From Paragyromitra xinjiangensis (Eukaryota; Ascomycota; Pezizomycetes; Pezizales; Discinaceae), in NCBI GenBank assembly GCA_038503065.1, contig JBCAMK010000016.1, positions 496,001 to 560,000 of the forward strand: a stretch of DNA of 64,000 bases. The letters run 5' to 3'. A model generated the notes under the pieces. The model worked only from the letters and a program-made list of their open reading frames with translations. It was not told the DNA's origin and searched no databases. Positions within the stretch are counted from its first letter, which is position 1. Every line of letters begins with the position of its first letter. This document shows positions 13,413 to 26,800 of this stretch, piece by piece. Made by a program: the position numbers and the translations under genes.

Positions 13413-13884
13413 GGTGTGGGAGGATGTGTTATTTGAGTGTTTGATCTAATTCCCCTCTCCTGGCTATTTCTTGTAGATTTTTCTTTTCGTACTGGGTTGA
13501 ATGTTCTTTTGTCTTCTTTACAAAGCATAGGTAGGTATTGCATACACGGGTATATATGGATATTTAGGGGGTTGCTTTTTCACGGTTGGTCACTCGACTT
13601 AATCGTTATCGTAGCTCATAAAAATAGAACGGTTTCATTTTAATGAACATGGTTCTTTTATAAACTTCCTAGATCCCAAATTATAACAATAATTCTCGTA
13701 AAAATGTTCCCTGCTGCATCCCCTGATGGATAAACGAAATGTTTGTTTCCTCCCATTCATAATCCATATGCTTTCTATCGCCCTGGTATACCAGTGGGCG
13801 GAGGCAAGCCGTTATCAAACAGTTGATCCAAACTACCCCCTCTTGATCTCAATTATTAGCCAAGGGGTCGCCACTCCGAAAGAT
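13413..13884. other. convergent intergenic gap
   Basis: 472 bp between the stop codons of FMP32 (+) and the PIP-box-like protein (-). It is T-rich and should contain the two facing 3' UTRs and polyadenylation sites. No gene seen. Confidence 0.5.
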
Positions 13885-14889
13885 CTACTTTGCACCTGGC
13901 CTCCCCCTCGGTCCAAAGTAATCAAGCAGATACCTCTGCGCCGGTTTCTTTGCATTCTTAGCATCAAGCCTAACCGCGTCATTTTCTAGCTTCCGCTTCT
14001 TCGCTAACGGACTTGACAGCTCCGAATTAACTTTAGGAGGGTAATCAGCAAGACGAATTGATTCCAACATTCCATCATCCTCATCTTTAAGGATGGGGGT
14101 TTTGGGAGTGACCTTGCGTTTCTTGGTCATACGAGGACTTGAAATAGGTGCTTTCTTGGGTTTTCTCTTGTTTTCGGTTTGCTCTGTGTCGTAAACTTTA
14201 GGCCTGGATGGCTCCAGGATGGATGTCTCTGCCATTGCAGCGGTCAGAAGGTTCGAGTTAGATCCATCAACCTTTGTAGTAGCTCTAGTGCTAGGTCTTG
14301 TCTGGATTGGTGTGTCATCTGTGTTGACTAGGACACTAGCCCTAGTTCGATACCTCGGACCTCCATCATCAGCATCAGCATCAACTTGGGTCCTTACAGC
14401 TCTATTTCTAGTTCTAGAGCTAGGACCTTCCCTGGCATCGGGACTTGTAGGTATCGCAACATCAGTCTCTTCACTCTCATCATCACTTTCCTCCTCTTCC
14501 TCTTCCTCTTCCTCCTCTTCCTCCTCCTCTTCCTCCTCCTCCTCCTCTATCTCTCTCGCTCTCTCCCTCTCAGCCTTCTCAGCCTTCTCAGCCCTCTCAG
14601 CCTGCCTAGCGCCAACGACATAAGTAGGAATCGGCTTCCTAGCGTTGACAGCGGCGATACCAGCATAAATAGCAGCCATGTCGTCCTCGACTTCTTCCTC
14701 AGTAGCACCCTGCGTTATTTCAGCAAAGGGATTACATTGGTATTGTCCGTCGAAGGGATCAGATGGTTTGCGTTGGCGGCTAGAGCGAGAACCGTTGGGC
14801 TGATGGATTTGACTTGATTTGTTGTGGCTTTGGCGGCCGCTCTTTTTGGTGAGAGGGTTGAAGGGGGTGCGGAGGTAGGACGGCGGCAT
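13885..14889 (-). CDS. acidic, disordered nuclear-type protein with C-terminal PIP-box-like motif
   Basis: Single exon, 334 aa. The N-terminus is basic (KKSGRQSHNK, SSRQRKPSD). A short ordered segment (EEVEDDMAAIYAGIAAVNAR, about 64-85) is followed by AER/AEK repeats and an uninterrupted glutamate run of more than 20 residues coded by GAG/GAA. The rest has several nuclear-localisation-like clusters (NKRKPKKAP, MTKKRKV, AKKRKLEN). The last residues contain QRYLLDYF. This fits the PCNA-interacting-peptide pattern Q-x-x-(L/I/M)-x-x-aromatic-aromatic, placed at the extreme C-terminus next to basic residues as in known PIP proteins. No family was recognised. A nuclear protein that binds PCNA is inference from the motif. 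Alternatives are a chromatin-associated acidic protein with a chance match. Confidence 0.7.
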   Translation of the reverse strand: MPPSYLRTPFNPLTKKSGRQSHNKSSQIHQPNGSRSSRQRKPSDPFDGQYQCNPFAEITQGATEEEVEDDMAAIYAGIAAVNARKPIPTYVVGARQAERAEKAEKAERERAREIEEEEEEEEEEEEEEEEEEEESDDESEETDVAIPTSPDAREGPSSRTRNRAVRTQVDADADDGGPRYRTRASVLVNTDDTPIQTRPSTRATTKVDGSNSNLLTAAMAETSILEPSRPKVYDTEQTENKRKPKKAPISSPRMTKKRKVTPKTPILKDEDDGMLESIRLADYPPKVNSELSSPLAKKRKLENDAVRLDAKNAKKPAQRYLLDYFGPRGRPGAK

Positions 14890-17800
14890 TTTTGAAGCTG
14901 AAAGGTGGGGTAGTTGGTGATGAGTTGATGGATGGTGGGTGACGGATAACTGTGTTGAGTGGGGAGAAAATGCTGTGTAGCAGGTAGGTTTCTTCTACTT
15001 TCTCTGGTGGGTGGGTGGATACGTGATGATAAGATGGAGAAGGAGATGGTGAGTTGTGGGGGATGGACGATTTGTAGCTAACTTTCGAGAATTTGAGAGA
15101 GTTCTCAGGAGATCAGGAAAAGGCTGTCGAATTTGCGATCATAGACAGTCACTCGGAGTGGTTCGGTGGCTTTACCTTGTTGGGATTAGGTATATTTTTG
15201 GGTTATATTTGGGCAGGATTTCACATTTTAAATGATAATTTCGAAAAATAGGCTGGGCACGAGACAAGGGTTGATATAGAATTGGTGACATGGGAGGAGT
15301 ATTGGTGGATCGGATAACACATCTCACTCGGCTTAACCTAATTCACCCTTGTGACTCCTTAACAAATCCAAAAGCAACCAGACTCGGCTATAAAGCCTTG
15401 TACTAGGGACCTAGCCAATGATTTCCCGACTCTTGTCATAGAAGTAGGGGGTCTTCTCGGCTTCGAGTCGACGCAAGGCTTTGGTTGGCGGGGAGTGGTG
15501 GTGCTGTAAACATTGTTTTGATCATCGCAGCCAACACCCATTCAAAACGATATCTATTGAAAAATGGGTAAACGCTCCCGCTCCAGCGAGGCCAACACGA
15601 CACAAGTCACGGTGGCTAGCGCTGTTGAGACGATATATATTGACTCGCGAATGGGTACGGTTATCGGATCCCCATTCATCGTTTGATTCAAGAAGTTGTT
15701 CGAGAGGGGTCCAAAGGCTGGGGGAGGAGACTTGATATTCGTAAAACAGGGCCTTCTCAAGCGAGCGACCGCTTTGTGGCAATACATGAGGTGGTATATG
15801 GGTTTTAGAGAATTCTCCTTTGTACAAGCTGGGACTCGCACAGAAGCCAGCTAGTTGGGATCTAAGGCGTTTTCTTGCTCAGGTGAGTCTAGCTGAAATA
15901 TTCAGTGCTATGGGTCGGCAAGGAGCTTAGTATACTGAAGTCATCGAGTGGACAAATAAATTTCAGGGTTATTACATACTAGATTTTAATGCGAATAAGG
16001 GCTACCCAGGTTTTAGGTTGGAGGGGCAGATTATGAGAGGTAAAAGATCGATTATTATTTAGTAGTGTTGGGATTGGAGTAGCTCGGTGGGAAGGGGTCC
16101 GTAGTGGATATTCGAAGGGATAATATATGGTTTTGGTATGGGGTCATACTCTGGGTTGAGACGTTGAGTTATTGTAATTGTTGGCAGATCTTCTGTAAGG
16201 ATTAATAGTCTACTTGGTGATGAAGGTCTAGCGTTATGAACCCGTAGAGGTTGGTGCTCATTTAATGCTGATGGTTGCTGAGATTATGGCTAAGTTTACT
16301 GTTTTTCGGTTTAGTTTCGTTCTTGATAGGCCTTACATTAGTCCTCCGTTTTCTGAGGAGGTGAGACATGATGGTATATCACCCTGATAGTGACGCCACT
16401 ACCATCGCGAGCTCCTGGGCAGTGGGAACCGCAAAACCGTTGGTGTTGCTGACGGGATGATCTACTAGTGAGCATATGGTCATCAAGATAAGGTAGGCAT
16501 TAATGAAGTAGATATGGATGGCGGAAATGATCGCGAAGGACCTTACCTATGACCTGCCAAAATGATCTAACTTTTAAGGATATCGAGTGATACGCTGTGA
16601 CAGTGAAGCCTTCCTGAAACATGCCTTTGGAAAAGCAACGAAGCCATTGGTCGCAGTAGCTCTAGTGATTAAATTTCTTTAGTATGTTGCTCAATACTAC
16701 TCGTCTCTAGAATATGTGTATGCTATCCTGGCTGCGTAGAATGTAATATAGAGATGACGACTTAGGTGGAACCTTCAAATAGGTACAGGCATTTTCGTAT
16801 AGAAAAAAGTTGCCTATGGGGGATAGCGATTTCTAGGATTGAATAGATCTAAGGCGACGAAGCCCGAGATTGTGGAGAAGCAGTGTAACTCGTGGTGACA
16901 TTCACTTAAGAAGAGAGGTGGGGTGCACATGATCGCTTTCCTGGTACACCTTAACTTTACTCTACCCACACCTAGCTTCGACTTCACTTCACTTCCTCTG
17001 GTTTCGACAAAGCTCACTCACACAGGAACTCTACATTGAACCTTAGCAAAAGCCCAAAGCCACGATGAGAGTTATCTTCATCAGCATCCTCCTACTCTTC
17101 CTCTTCCTCTTCCTCATCCTCGTCTTCCTCTTCATCATCCTATTCACCACCATCACACGTCTCCCTTGGCAGCTACGCGATACTTGTACCAGCCAATGTT
17201 GTCCTCCCGAGATCACTCGTCAGGAGTATGCTCAAGTTGCGGTATAACTGGGTTGAATGGAATATGTTACGTGTGCTATGGGGGACCGAGGAAGAATGAT
17301 AGCAAATGGGTTTAGAGAAAGGAGGATTATCGTTAATCGGCTTCGAGACTTATGTGGCGGAGATGGGTATTCAATGGATGTGACTTGATTTGAATGGGGT
17401 GGACCTGTAATTCGTTGCTGGGGTTTGGCTATGATTAATATAGTAATGGCTTTTAATGGTATTCGTACAAAGAGATGTATACGACTATAAGGTTAGGACT
17501 GAAGCATGCTTTGGAAGGTATTCTGTTAGAAAATCCAATTGTGAAGTACAACCTGTGATATCGGAGTCACAAGAAAAAGCATTAATTAGTACGTGTCCTG
17601 TGACACAAGGAATTCATAGAAAGTGCATTTCTGAACCAGGGATTAACCGTATATCTCAGATGCATATAATCTCTCAGCCTTACGGTAGAGCTGAGAACCT
17701 CATGATCTGGATACATGTAAGCTTAGTATCAGTGACCAGACCCCTTGGGAATGGATCGTTTGCAAATGAAACTTTGTAACACTCGAACCAAGAAAGTACC

Positions 17801-18593
17801 TCGAGAGGTTCTGCCCTTGGTTGCAAGGGCAACTTCCCACCGCATCACAATATATCACTCACTCCTCTCAGCTACAAACCCAACTAAAATGACCGACGGA
17901 GTAAAGTCTTCGATTGTAAACCCGCTATCCATGCATACTTACACCTTATAAAAATCGCTACTTAGTAATACTTATATACCTCAATTCCCACCTCCTTCAC
18001 AATTACAACCCACCCCCAGCCCAACACACTCCACCATCTCAATGATCAATGCTCAATGCTCAATTTCCCGCAAAAACACAGGACGCACCTCTTATTCCCA
18101 ATTTATGGTACTTCAAAAAAGACATAATCATATGCATAGCCAGCCAGGTCCAATTCTAACCCACCAGAAAACACGCAATGAAGAGGAAAAAGGAAAAAAA
18201 AAAGACTACCACACAAAGAAAAACAGAGCCTCAAAAGTACCGACGGAGAAGGGATGAGAAGAATTGAGGGAGGGAGACATACAAAGGAAAAAACAGTGGA
18301 AAACTGTATATAGAAATAAACAAAAACACTAATACTACTATAATAAGTACGTAGAAATCCTTCCGCAAATCTTGAGCAACTACAACTACGGCTACGTCGC
18401 TTTTCCCAAAACCAAACTTGCCAAAAATGCGATAGATAGGAAAAAGAAAAGTCTACAGCCATGCAGCACGCTAGCAATAGCAAATAGGGGACTGTAAAAC
18501 AAACAACCATGAAAATTTCAAGCCAGCAATACAAGAAAAAAGAAAACTTCTGCGATAAACCTCCACAAGACAAACTCTCAATCAACTACTGCC
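14890..18593. other. intergenic, with a C-poor G/T-rich block
   Basis: No supported gene in 3.7 kb. Around 15960-16400 the plus strand is strikingly poor in C and rich in G and T. At 17082-17150 a pyrimidine run (cttcctcttcctcttcctca and similar) creates a 60-codon Leu/Phe-rich open frame that I do not accept as a gene. The last 600 bp is A/C-rich and should hold the 3' UTR of the minus-strand kinase gene. Confidence 0.4.
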
Positions 18594-21500
18594 TTAACCA
18601 TGTCTTCCCCTCAATGTATCGTCGTCGTCGCTATCCCCTCCCTCTTCTATCTCACCGGGCCCTACAAACTCCGACACTTCTTCCACATCTTCATCTTCCT
18701 CCTCGATTATATTACCCCTACTACTCTTCCTCTGTTGATTCCTTGACCCCCCGGAATTCCCGTCCCTCTTTCCCGCAGATGCATTTGTCAACATTGGCCC
18801 CTTGAACGGACTCTTCTTCCTTTTAGCAAATGCTATTCCCGATGATACTACTGCTGCCTCATTATACCCAGATCTTACGACTCGCACATGTGACGGGAAC
18901 GTTGACGTTGTTGGCGTGGAAGGCAATACTTTAATCGAGCTCCTGGGTGACCGCGGGGACTTCATTGTTATGCTATTCAAGGATGCTGACGAAGTCGACG
19001 ATGCCTTTGAGTGCGTCTTGTTATGGAACGAACGGATCGAAGACACCGAAGAACTCGTCGACGTCCTCCCACCAAGCCCACGTCCGGAAGAGCGCCGATA
19101 CGAAGCATGTGGCGTCAATGGTTGTGGGGAAAGAGAATTCCTTTTCGGCGGTGGGGTACCGCGGTGGGATACTGCGTAGTTACCTCTTGAATTTCGGCGC
19201 GTGCCGTTGCCATTGCGGGAACTTGTTTGGTGTTGGAATTGCTGGTATATATGGTTGCTGTGTTGGCCCCCGGATTGCTGCAGGGCTTGACTTTTGGAAT
19301 TTGGGGACGTGGCACGTTTCGCCGAATCAAGAAACCAGTGCTTTATCGATGCAAGCTGTGTCATAAGGGCGTGCTTCCGGTTCGGTCGGCCCTTGCCGCT
19401 GCCACTGCTCACATCCAGGTGTAAGTCTGGAGACGACATCACTAGTCGATCTTGCTGAGGGGGTTTCAAATACGGTCCATAATCCCGATCTTTCTCTATT
19501 GGCGGCGGTGGAGTAGGTGATGGCGGAGTCTGCATTCTCGGCGACTTCGTAAAGTTTCGCTCCGGCAGGATGATTACAGCTACTAGCAACGTTAGCTTGT
19601 GAACATAAACGAACCTACGGACGAGTCCTGGAAGGTCGGTGTGGGAGGGGTGTGTAAACGAACATCCATAATAGTTCACAGGAGAAAACTCACGGTTCGG
19701 TGCGTTCCTGGTATCGATTCTCATCTGGTCTTCCGCCTCCTCCGCCGGCGGAGGCAGCGATGGGTCTAGATTTGAAGCTGCGCTCATTCTCCTACTTTCT
19801 ATCTTGCGTTTCTGCCGCCGCCTTTCTTTCCGCTCTTCTTTTTCGATTAGCAATGCCCACCATCCAGCCAACGAGTCACACTTTTTCGCGAGAACATTTT
19901 CTATAACTTGATCTATATCAACACCTGCAGCTTTCATCCTGTGTAGTGTGTCTTTTTCCAATCTAGTCGAAAATGCCGCTGGCTGTTGTAGTAATAGTAT
20001 AGCCTTCTGCGCAGAAGCGTGTTCAGCAAGAAACGGATGCGAGAGGATCTCTTCGAGGGTAGGCCGCATGCTCGGTTTTTTAGCCAGACAAGCCTTCAAT
20101 ATGGATATAGCATCTGTGAGCACTGTCAGTTAACCACCGCCTTCCCTCCGTGGTATTATATTCAGACAGGACTCCACAGACAACCGTACCTTCTGCCAGA
20201 TGCTCCGCATATCGTGGTTCCTCAGACAATATCTTCCGTCTTGTCTCATCCTCGGTATCTTCGTCAAACGGCAGTTCCCCGACCAGTAGGGCATACAGGA
20301 TGACGCCCAGAGACCAAACGTCCACAGCTGAGGGTAAATTAGAATCCAGATCACGCCGGTATTTGAAGAAGGAACGAGAGAAGAAGGACGAGTGGAAGAA
20401 GGCGGGAGAAGGATCAGAGGAATCCGTATTGGAATCCGAAGGGGGTTCGAAGGAGGAAGATGAATGTGAGGGTATAAAGCGGAACCATCCCGTACCGTGC
20501 GCCATGTATTTTTCTCCCTTGAGCATTTCCGGAGCCGAGTAGCATACCGTCCCACAAAAGGTCTGAAGGAGCTTGTTGCGTTCGTATTCTCTCGTGAAGC
20601 CGAAATCACAGAGCTTGACCTGTTCCGGATCAGCAAATGATATCCATTCTCCAAGACGAAGGCCCATACATTTTCGTGCTTGTCCAGAAGAATATTCTCC
20701 AGCTTTAAATCCCTATGCACGCAGTTGTTCATGTGCACATACGACACGGCGCCAACCAGCTGTGCAAAGATCTTTTTCGTCTTCTCGACCGTCAAACGTC
20801 CGTTCTTGATCAAGTAGTTGTAAAGCTCATCTCCTATCCTCCCAAAATAACCCCATCAGCACTTCTTGCTGTAATTCGCTGACAGAGAAAGCTCTCACCA
20901 GGGCAGTACTCCAGAACTAGCCAGACCAAGCTCTCGGTGACGATAACCTCATACAGTCGAGCGATATGCGGATGTATCAGTTGTCGGTGGTGGTGGATTT
21001 CCCTCGCCAGGTTCGCGTCATCCTTCTGCGCTGACTTCAACACAACCTACAACCCAATCCATCAACATCAATCGTTCCCTGAATCACTCCCTATTCTATC
21101 CCTATTCCCACACCTCTTCCCATTCCCATATCCAATACTATCCCCATCACCCTTTAATCCCCCTCCATTTCGCATAAAACCGTAGAAGCTGGACCGAGCA
21201 AAGAAGTAAAGAGAGAGAAGAAACCAAGAATATACCTTCGACCCATTCGTCAATTTATGCGTAGCCAAATAGACCTTCCCAAAAGACCCCTTCCCAATCA
21301 ACCGTCCGATCGAATAATTACCCACGGTCCTCAACTCCTTCGACGAGAACTCCCTATATCCCCCACCCTCCGTCAGCCTCAAGCTTCCCATCCAATCCCA
21401 TCAACCCCCCAGCCAAACCAGACGAAAGGGGAAACCGAACAAAAAACATACTCTAGTAGCTCACTATACGAGTTCGCAAGCTAGAACACAATCAGTACCC

Positions 21501-21608
21501 TGGAATAAAACGGGGTGTTGGGGTTGGGGGGGAGGGGTTGGAGTTGGAGGTGGCGTGACGTACCTTCGCCCTTTGCTTCTGCAATTCCGCCTTTGTTTTC
21601 GGGGGCAT
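18594..21608 (-). CDS. Ser/Thr protein kinase, CAMKL Kin4-like
   Basis: Nine exons: 21564..21608, 21452..21480, 21236..21353, 20899..21046, 20670..20833, 20496..20619, 20190..20327, 19694..20113 and 18594..19579 (or ..19582), about 723 aa. The frame is consistent at every junction. The kinase domain begins near residue 38: Gly loop IGKGSFGKV, a Lys in VVLK, catalytic HRDLKLEN (153-160), CDFGF, activation segment FCGTVCYSAPEML and VDVWSLGVILYALL. After it, a conserved block (LEKDTLHRMKAAGVDIDQVI ... CDSLAGWWALLIEKEER) is one I associate with fungal CAMKL/Kin4 proteins. The last 330 residues are Ser/Pro-rich and end in an acidic tail. The first exon codes only 15 aa. Yeast Kin4 acts in the spindle-position checkpoint; the fungal relative KfsA affects septation. 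The catalytic residues look intact. Subfamily naming is from memory. Confidence 0.88.
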
Positions 21609-23875
21609 CACGCCCTGTTAATGATGAGAATAACCCGCTCCCTAGCTCTTGAGTAGAACTGTTGATGATATTACTTTGCTGGTGTCGAGAGAATTTTAAA
21701 AAGAAAAGAAAAAGTTAACAAAAAGGCCGAACGGTGTTGTGCAGTGCTGAGAAGATCTCCTGAGGTCGCCAGTTCTCAGAACAGGGGGGAGTAAGAGAGA
21801 GGGCTTCAGCAAAGCTCGAGTTAACCCGAATTTAAAAATAAAAAAGTCCAGGAATGATCGAAACAGGCCTCTTAGACAAGAAAAGAGAGCGAGAAAGAAG
21901 AAGAAAGAGAAAAAAGGTCCAAAAGTCAGTCGATCAAGAAAGAATAATCACACACACCCCGGTAGAGCTTCTTATGCTGTATACTATAGGAACTCTGGTA
22001 AAGGGAGAGGAAAAAATACAACCCAAAAAAATAAAACAAAAAAAACGGGATACTATAGAAAGGGGCGACAAGGTAGTCAGTGACGGCGGTGGGAGTTGGA
22101 GGGTGACGGCGGGGTGTGTCCTGCTCCTGGATGCGTGATGCAGCACAAATGAATGGGAGAATTAAAATGCAGGACAGGCTTCTCAGAGCAACATGCACAT
22201 ATATGTAGGTGGTAGAGGTAGGCAGGTAGGCAGATATCGTATGCCTGATCGTATGCCTGATCGTATGCCTGATCGTCTCTATGTATGCCTAGCTCTCATG
22301 CGTGTCTGTACTGTTACGGGAATTTAATGTATGGATCAAATCATGAAATGAAATGAACTGCAAATAGGTAGAGAGGGTATAGAGAGAGGAAGAAGAGAAA
22401 TAAGAGGATGAGAGAAAACGAGAAGAGAAAAAACAAATGTAACGCTTTTGTTTCTTGTCACTCCACTGCAAGAGAAAGGAAGAAAGTGTGCCCCCCAATG
22501 CTCCCATACTGAGAGTGACGGCCGTTGGTCGCTCTGTTTCACTACAGGGGCCTCTGCCCATCATGACGGGTTTCGGCCTCGGGGACAATTCAACGAGTGT
22601 CCAAGAAGAATGCAATTGTGCCAAGTGCGCCACTCACGCAACACCACAACAGTGACAACAACCGAGCTGTCGCGTTGTTCGTCCGTCTTTTCTACAATTA
22701 TATACCGGGCTCGTACGTCGTTGTCCTGCCTTCTATGCCAATTATGACGGCGAGCTCGATTCCAGGGAATAGTTGGAGGAATGTGCTGGTACATATTACA
22801 CCGCTTTATTTCCCAGGCACCACAGGGCATCGAGGCGGACCTTCCCCCAAACTATCATGCCTACGGACATCTCACGCACGAATAAGAAGATCAGACGAAA
22901 AAAAACTAAACACAAACTTTATCTCTCGCCCCGTGCCGTGTCTCGCCTTCCCCACTCCTACTCCCAAACACACCTCGTCTACAGGTAGATTTTAATCGCT
23001 TAACATGAATTATTTTGTACATTACGATTAGACGAACCTATCCCCTCAACTCAAGCATTAAACTAAACCTCTTCCCCCTCCACAAACCACAACTAAATAG
23101 ATTCCTTCCCTCCTCACAAACTGCAAACCATGTGCACTCATAAACCAACATCTTCCCATCCAACCCTGCCAAATATCGCCCGCTTGCTGCAACCAAACAT
23201 CAAGATACAATCGCTGTACGAAAAACAAAACAAGTGTGGAAGCAGATGACGCAAATTCGACATCAGAAAAAAAAAGATGGAAGATATACTATCCATGATC
23301 TCACCCAATTCAACGCCACCATCACTGCCACCAATGCAGTCTCTCTTGCAAGCTCGTCCATACCCAGTAGCTATGCATCACGGAAGTGGTATATACGGAA
23401 AAAATAGAAAAAATATAGGAAAAGAAAAGTCGCAAAGATGGAAAGGAAAAGTTGATCCGAACAAAAGAAATGCAGGCATAATAAAAGTAAAATAAAACCA
23501 GCTGAAAGAACGTAAGAGCAGAAGACTTACATCCTTTTCATCAACCTACACTGCCCATCCGTGCCCTACTGCACTAGATACATCAAAAACACAACGATGA
23601 AAAAGAAACAAAGATAATCGCAATTATACCAAATAATGAATTCGAGGCATATCGAAGAGTGCCACCATCATGTTTTCCCTGTCCCTGTTCTGCGCCCGTG
23701 AATGCAATAGTTGATGCATGTTCCATCGATCAACGTCCCCCGTGATTTTTTCTAAGAAACGAAAAGAACGCATGACGAAAAGGAACAGGACAAAAGAGGA
23801 TTCATTCAAAAAGACAATAAGAAAACAAAAAAACCTTGATATTATGTATCCCCACCCCTCCATACACCCACCAAC
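21609..23875. other. intergenic: kinase promoter and downstream neighbour 3' end
   Basis: 2.3 kb between two minus-strand genes. It contains A/G-rich tracts near 21860-22070, a 12-bp tandem repeat at 22237-22272, and A/C-rich DNA toward 23875 that should include the 3' UTR of the next gene. No supported coding region. Confidence 0.45.
22237..22272. repeat. 12-bp tandem repeat, three copies
   Basis: Three perfect head-to-tail copies of tcgtatgcctga, followed by a partial copy (tcgt). It lies about 630 bp upstream of the kinase start codon. Minisatellite of this kind is usually variable between strains. Confidence 0.85.
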
Positions 23876-26800
23876 TTATTTAGCGCCGTTAGACCCCGAA
23901 CCCGATCCAAAATTCAACATGCCTTTCAGCCCCGTCTCCTTCTTCTTCTTCCACCCATCTTTCTTCTCCTTCTTCTTCTTTTCCAGCTCCTCCCATGCAC
24001 TCTCGTCATCCTCGTCTGAATCACCTCCGGAATTTTTCAGATGCGATGGGCCAGCACCCTTTCTGTTCCAGTCATGGCCGGTCCCAGATCCGAGCGTGGT
24101 TGCTCGCCCCCCTGCAGGAGCTGTGTTGGGTGGAGCGTAAGACACAGGCCTATATCGCGATGGTAACCCAACAGTGCTTCGTTCTGACGGAGCAATTGAA
24201 GGAGTATAGCCTGGCGGTACAAGCCCTCCTCCTGGCGGCATAAGCCCTGGGGCCCGTTGGCTCGCTGCCACTGAGGGAGCATAGCCAGGTCCTTGGAACA
24301 GAGGAAGTGGCTCCATCATGCTCATAGTCCGTTGGTGTTGTGGGGGAATCATAGGGAAATTTCCACTTGAGGTGGAATTTGCCATACTCATTGGTCGTTG
24401 TTGGCCCATGGCAGGCGGGTTTAGCATCGGCTGTTGCTGTTGTGGGTTTTGCATCTGCATCTGCATCTGCATCCATTGCATTTGCATTTGCATCATCTGT
24501 TGCATCTGGTTCGCCATCTGCATCTGCACCTGATCTCCCTGACCAGTAGGCATCTGCATCCCGGGCATCCCCATCCCTGAGCCCATTCCCGTGGGGGTTA
24601 GATTCCCAGGCATGCTAGGCATGCTGGGCATACTTCCACCCATACCCATACCCATACCCGTATTCATACCCATACCTCCATGTTGGCCATGCTGCATCCC
24701 CCCTCCCAAGCCTAACATCCCACCACCCGGCGAAGATGGTCTCCCGAAAGGATCCGGCATGAACGAGTTCCTTTGTGGAGGAAATGTTGTTGATGCACCA
24801 CCTTTCCTCGCAGCCTTCATCTCTTCCGTCCTCATAATCTCACCAATCAGTCCACCTGGTTGAGTCCTCCCTGGCATTGCCGATGGTGGCATACCACCAT
24901 AAACCGATCCACCAGTTATTGATCTCGCATCGCTCCCGCCGCCGTAAGCAAATGACATTCTATTCGTTGGATTGATGATACTCGCCCCCAGATTGTAAGG
25001 ATCGGCAGGAAGATTTCTAGCAAACGGTGGTAATCTAGAGTCTTGTTGTTGTGCTGCCTGACGAAGATTTGGCTGAGAACTAGCATTCGAGAGTCGGGTC
25101 GGTGGCCTATTCTTGGCAGGGAATCCATGGGCCATCAGAATCCCCAACGGGATCTCTTCATCTTCTTCTTCCGAGCTTTTCCCGCTTGATCCTGGTCCAG
25201 ACAAGCTCAATTGGGGCATCGACTGATTCAGCGGCAGTGGTAACATAGATGTGCTCATTGACCCCCCCTTTGCGTTCAGCATGCCCAGTGGCTGTTCCAT
25301 AGGTTGCGAGCCGGTGATCTTCATCATCTGTTGCCTGTAGACAGACAGATGAGCCTCTTGCTTTTGCCGCTGCTTGATCGCCATCTTGTTCCGTTCTGCC
25401 TCCGACTCTTCCTCAGAATCTGTGACACTTTCATCGTCGGAAGCAGAAAATGATTTTCCCGATAATCGCCGTTGGTTATCTTGCTCCTGTCGGTACCTTT
25501 CGAATTGAGCGGGGGTCATGACTTTGTTTGGTGCATTCGTAGGCTTGGCCTGCTCGAGGTTCTCGTACTTGGCCGCCAAACTGGCCGATGCGGAAATAGA
25601 GGCATCAAAATCCATTTCGTCTCCATCCGTCAATCTGATCGGTCTCAAGCTAGGTTTGATTGCTCTCGGAGTAGCGTCATTTAAGACATATGGCTTGTAT
25701 TCCGGATCCGTGTTTCCTCTCGACATTGCCGGGCTAGTACCTCTTGTGTCGTGAGAGCTTGATGATGAACTATTCCCAGGGTAACTATTTACTGAAGAAG
25801 ATCCAGAAGCCGGGGCCTCCTCCCAACCACTATCCCTATCTTTCACCTTATCTGTTAGTCCCCTTGCCCCGCCAATTAGCAACGCCGATGGCAATTGTTG
25901 TTGTGTTTGTGAACGTTGTTGTTGTTTAGGTGGCTGCATGTTGTTTTTGTGTGACGCAGCAGCTTGTGCAACCAATGCAGCATCTTCGTCATCGGGGAAA
26001 GACGATCGTCTCATCACTGCACTACTTCGTTTCAGCCCGAGGGAATCGGCGCTCCCACCCCTGGACGGGTGCTGCCGGCTTGGCCTTCCTTGCCGGGGTG
26101 CAGTCAAGGAATCTGTGTGAGAATGGTTTGGTGCTGGTATGTTTTGGCCAGGTGTGAGGTTCCGAGAATTTCGTGGAGAATTATTACTCGCAGCAGGTAT
26201 CACAGGAGGGGGCAGATCCTCTGCACCTCCTGCCCCCCAACCATAAGGTGATTCACCAGTAGCAGGCCTGTCTCCATCCATATGAGTAGCATAAACATTA
26301 CTGTATGCAGTATACGAGAACCGTTGGTTTGTGGGTGATGTTCCCATCGGATCGTAGGATTTTGGAGGAGGCACAGGGGAGATGTCATTATGGTTATCAC
26401 TCTACGACATTTGTTAGTCATCCAAGCCCGGAAAATTCTTCAAGGATGTGGGCTCTACAGTATTTATTATCCTTGTAGACGCCAATTTCGGTGCCGTGTG
26501 TGGAATTGCACCGATCCCTCCACCTGTCACTGGGGGTGCGCCGCTACCCTTCGACGTACCGAAAGAAAACATGTCATCCCCAAAAATTGAGGACGTATCA
26601 AGCGAAGTTTCTAATTTTGGTGGTATAGCCGAAGACATTGTACCCCTTCTCGGCGATGTAGGACCGTATAAACCGCCAACGGAACGTTTCTGTGAAGACC
26701 CTGTGCTGGTGGTAGTAACGGTTGACTTGGTTGACTTTGCCGTACTGTGAGTATAACCACTTGCCTGATGATCGTCAAGGGATGCAGGTGTCCGAGGGGC

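Noticed and set aside
17065..17247. 60-codon Leu/Phe-rich ORF that resembles a signal peptide or small membrane protein
   Set aside because: The hydrophobic part is a translated pyrimidine simple-sequence run; nothing else supports a gene.
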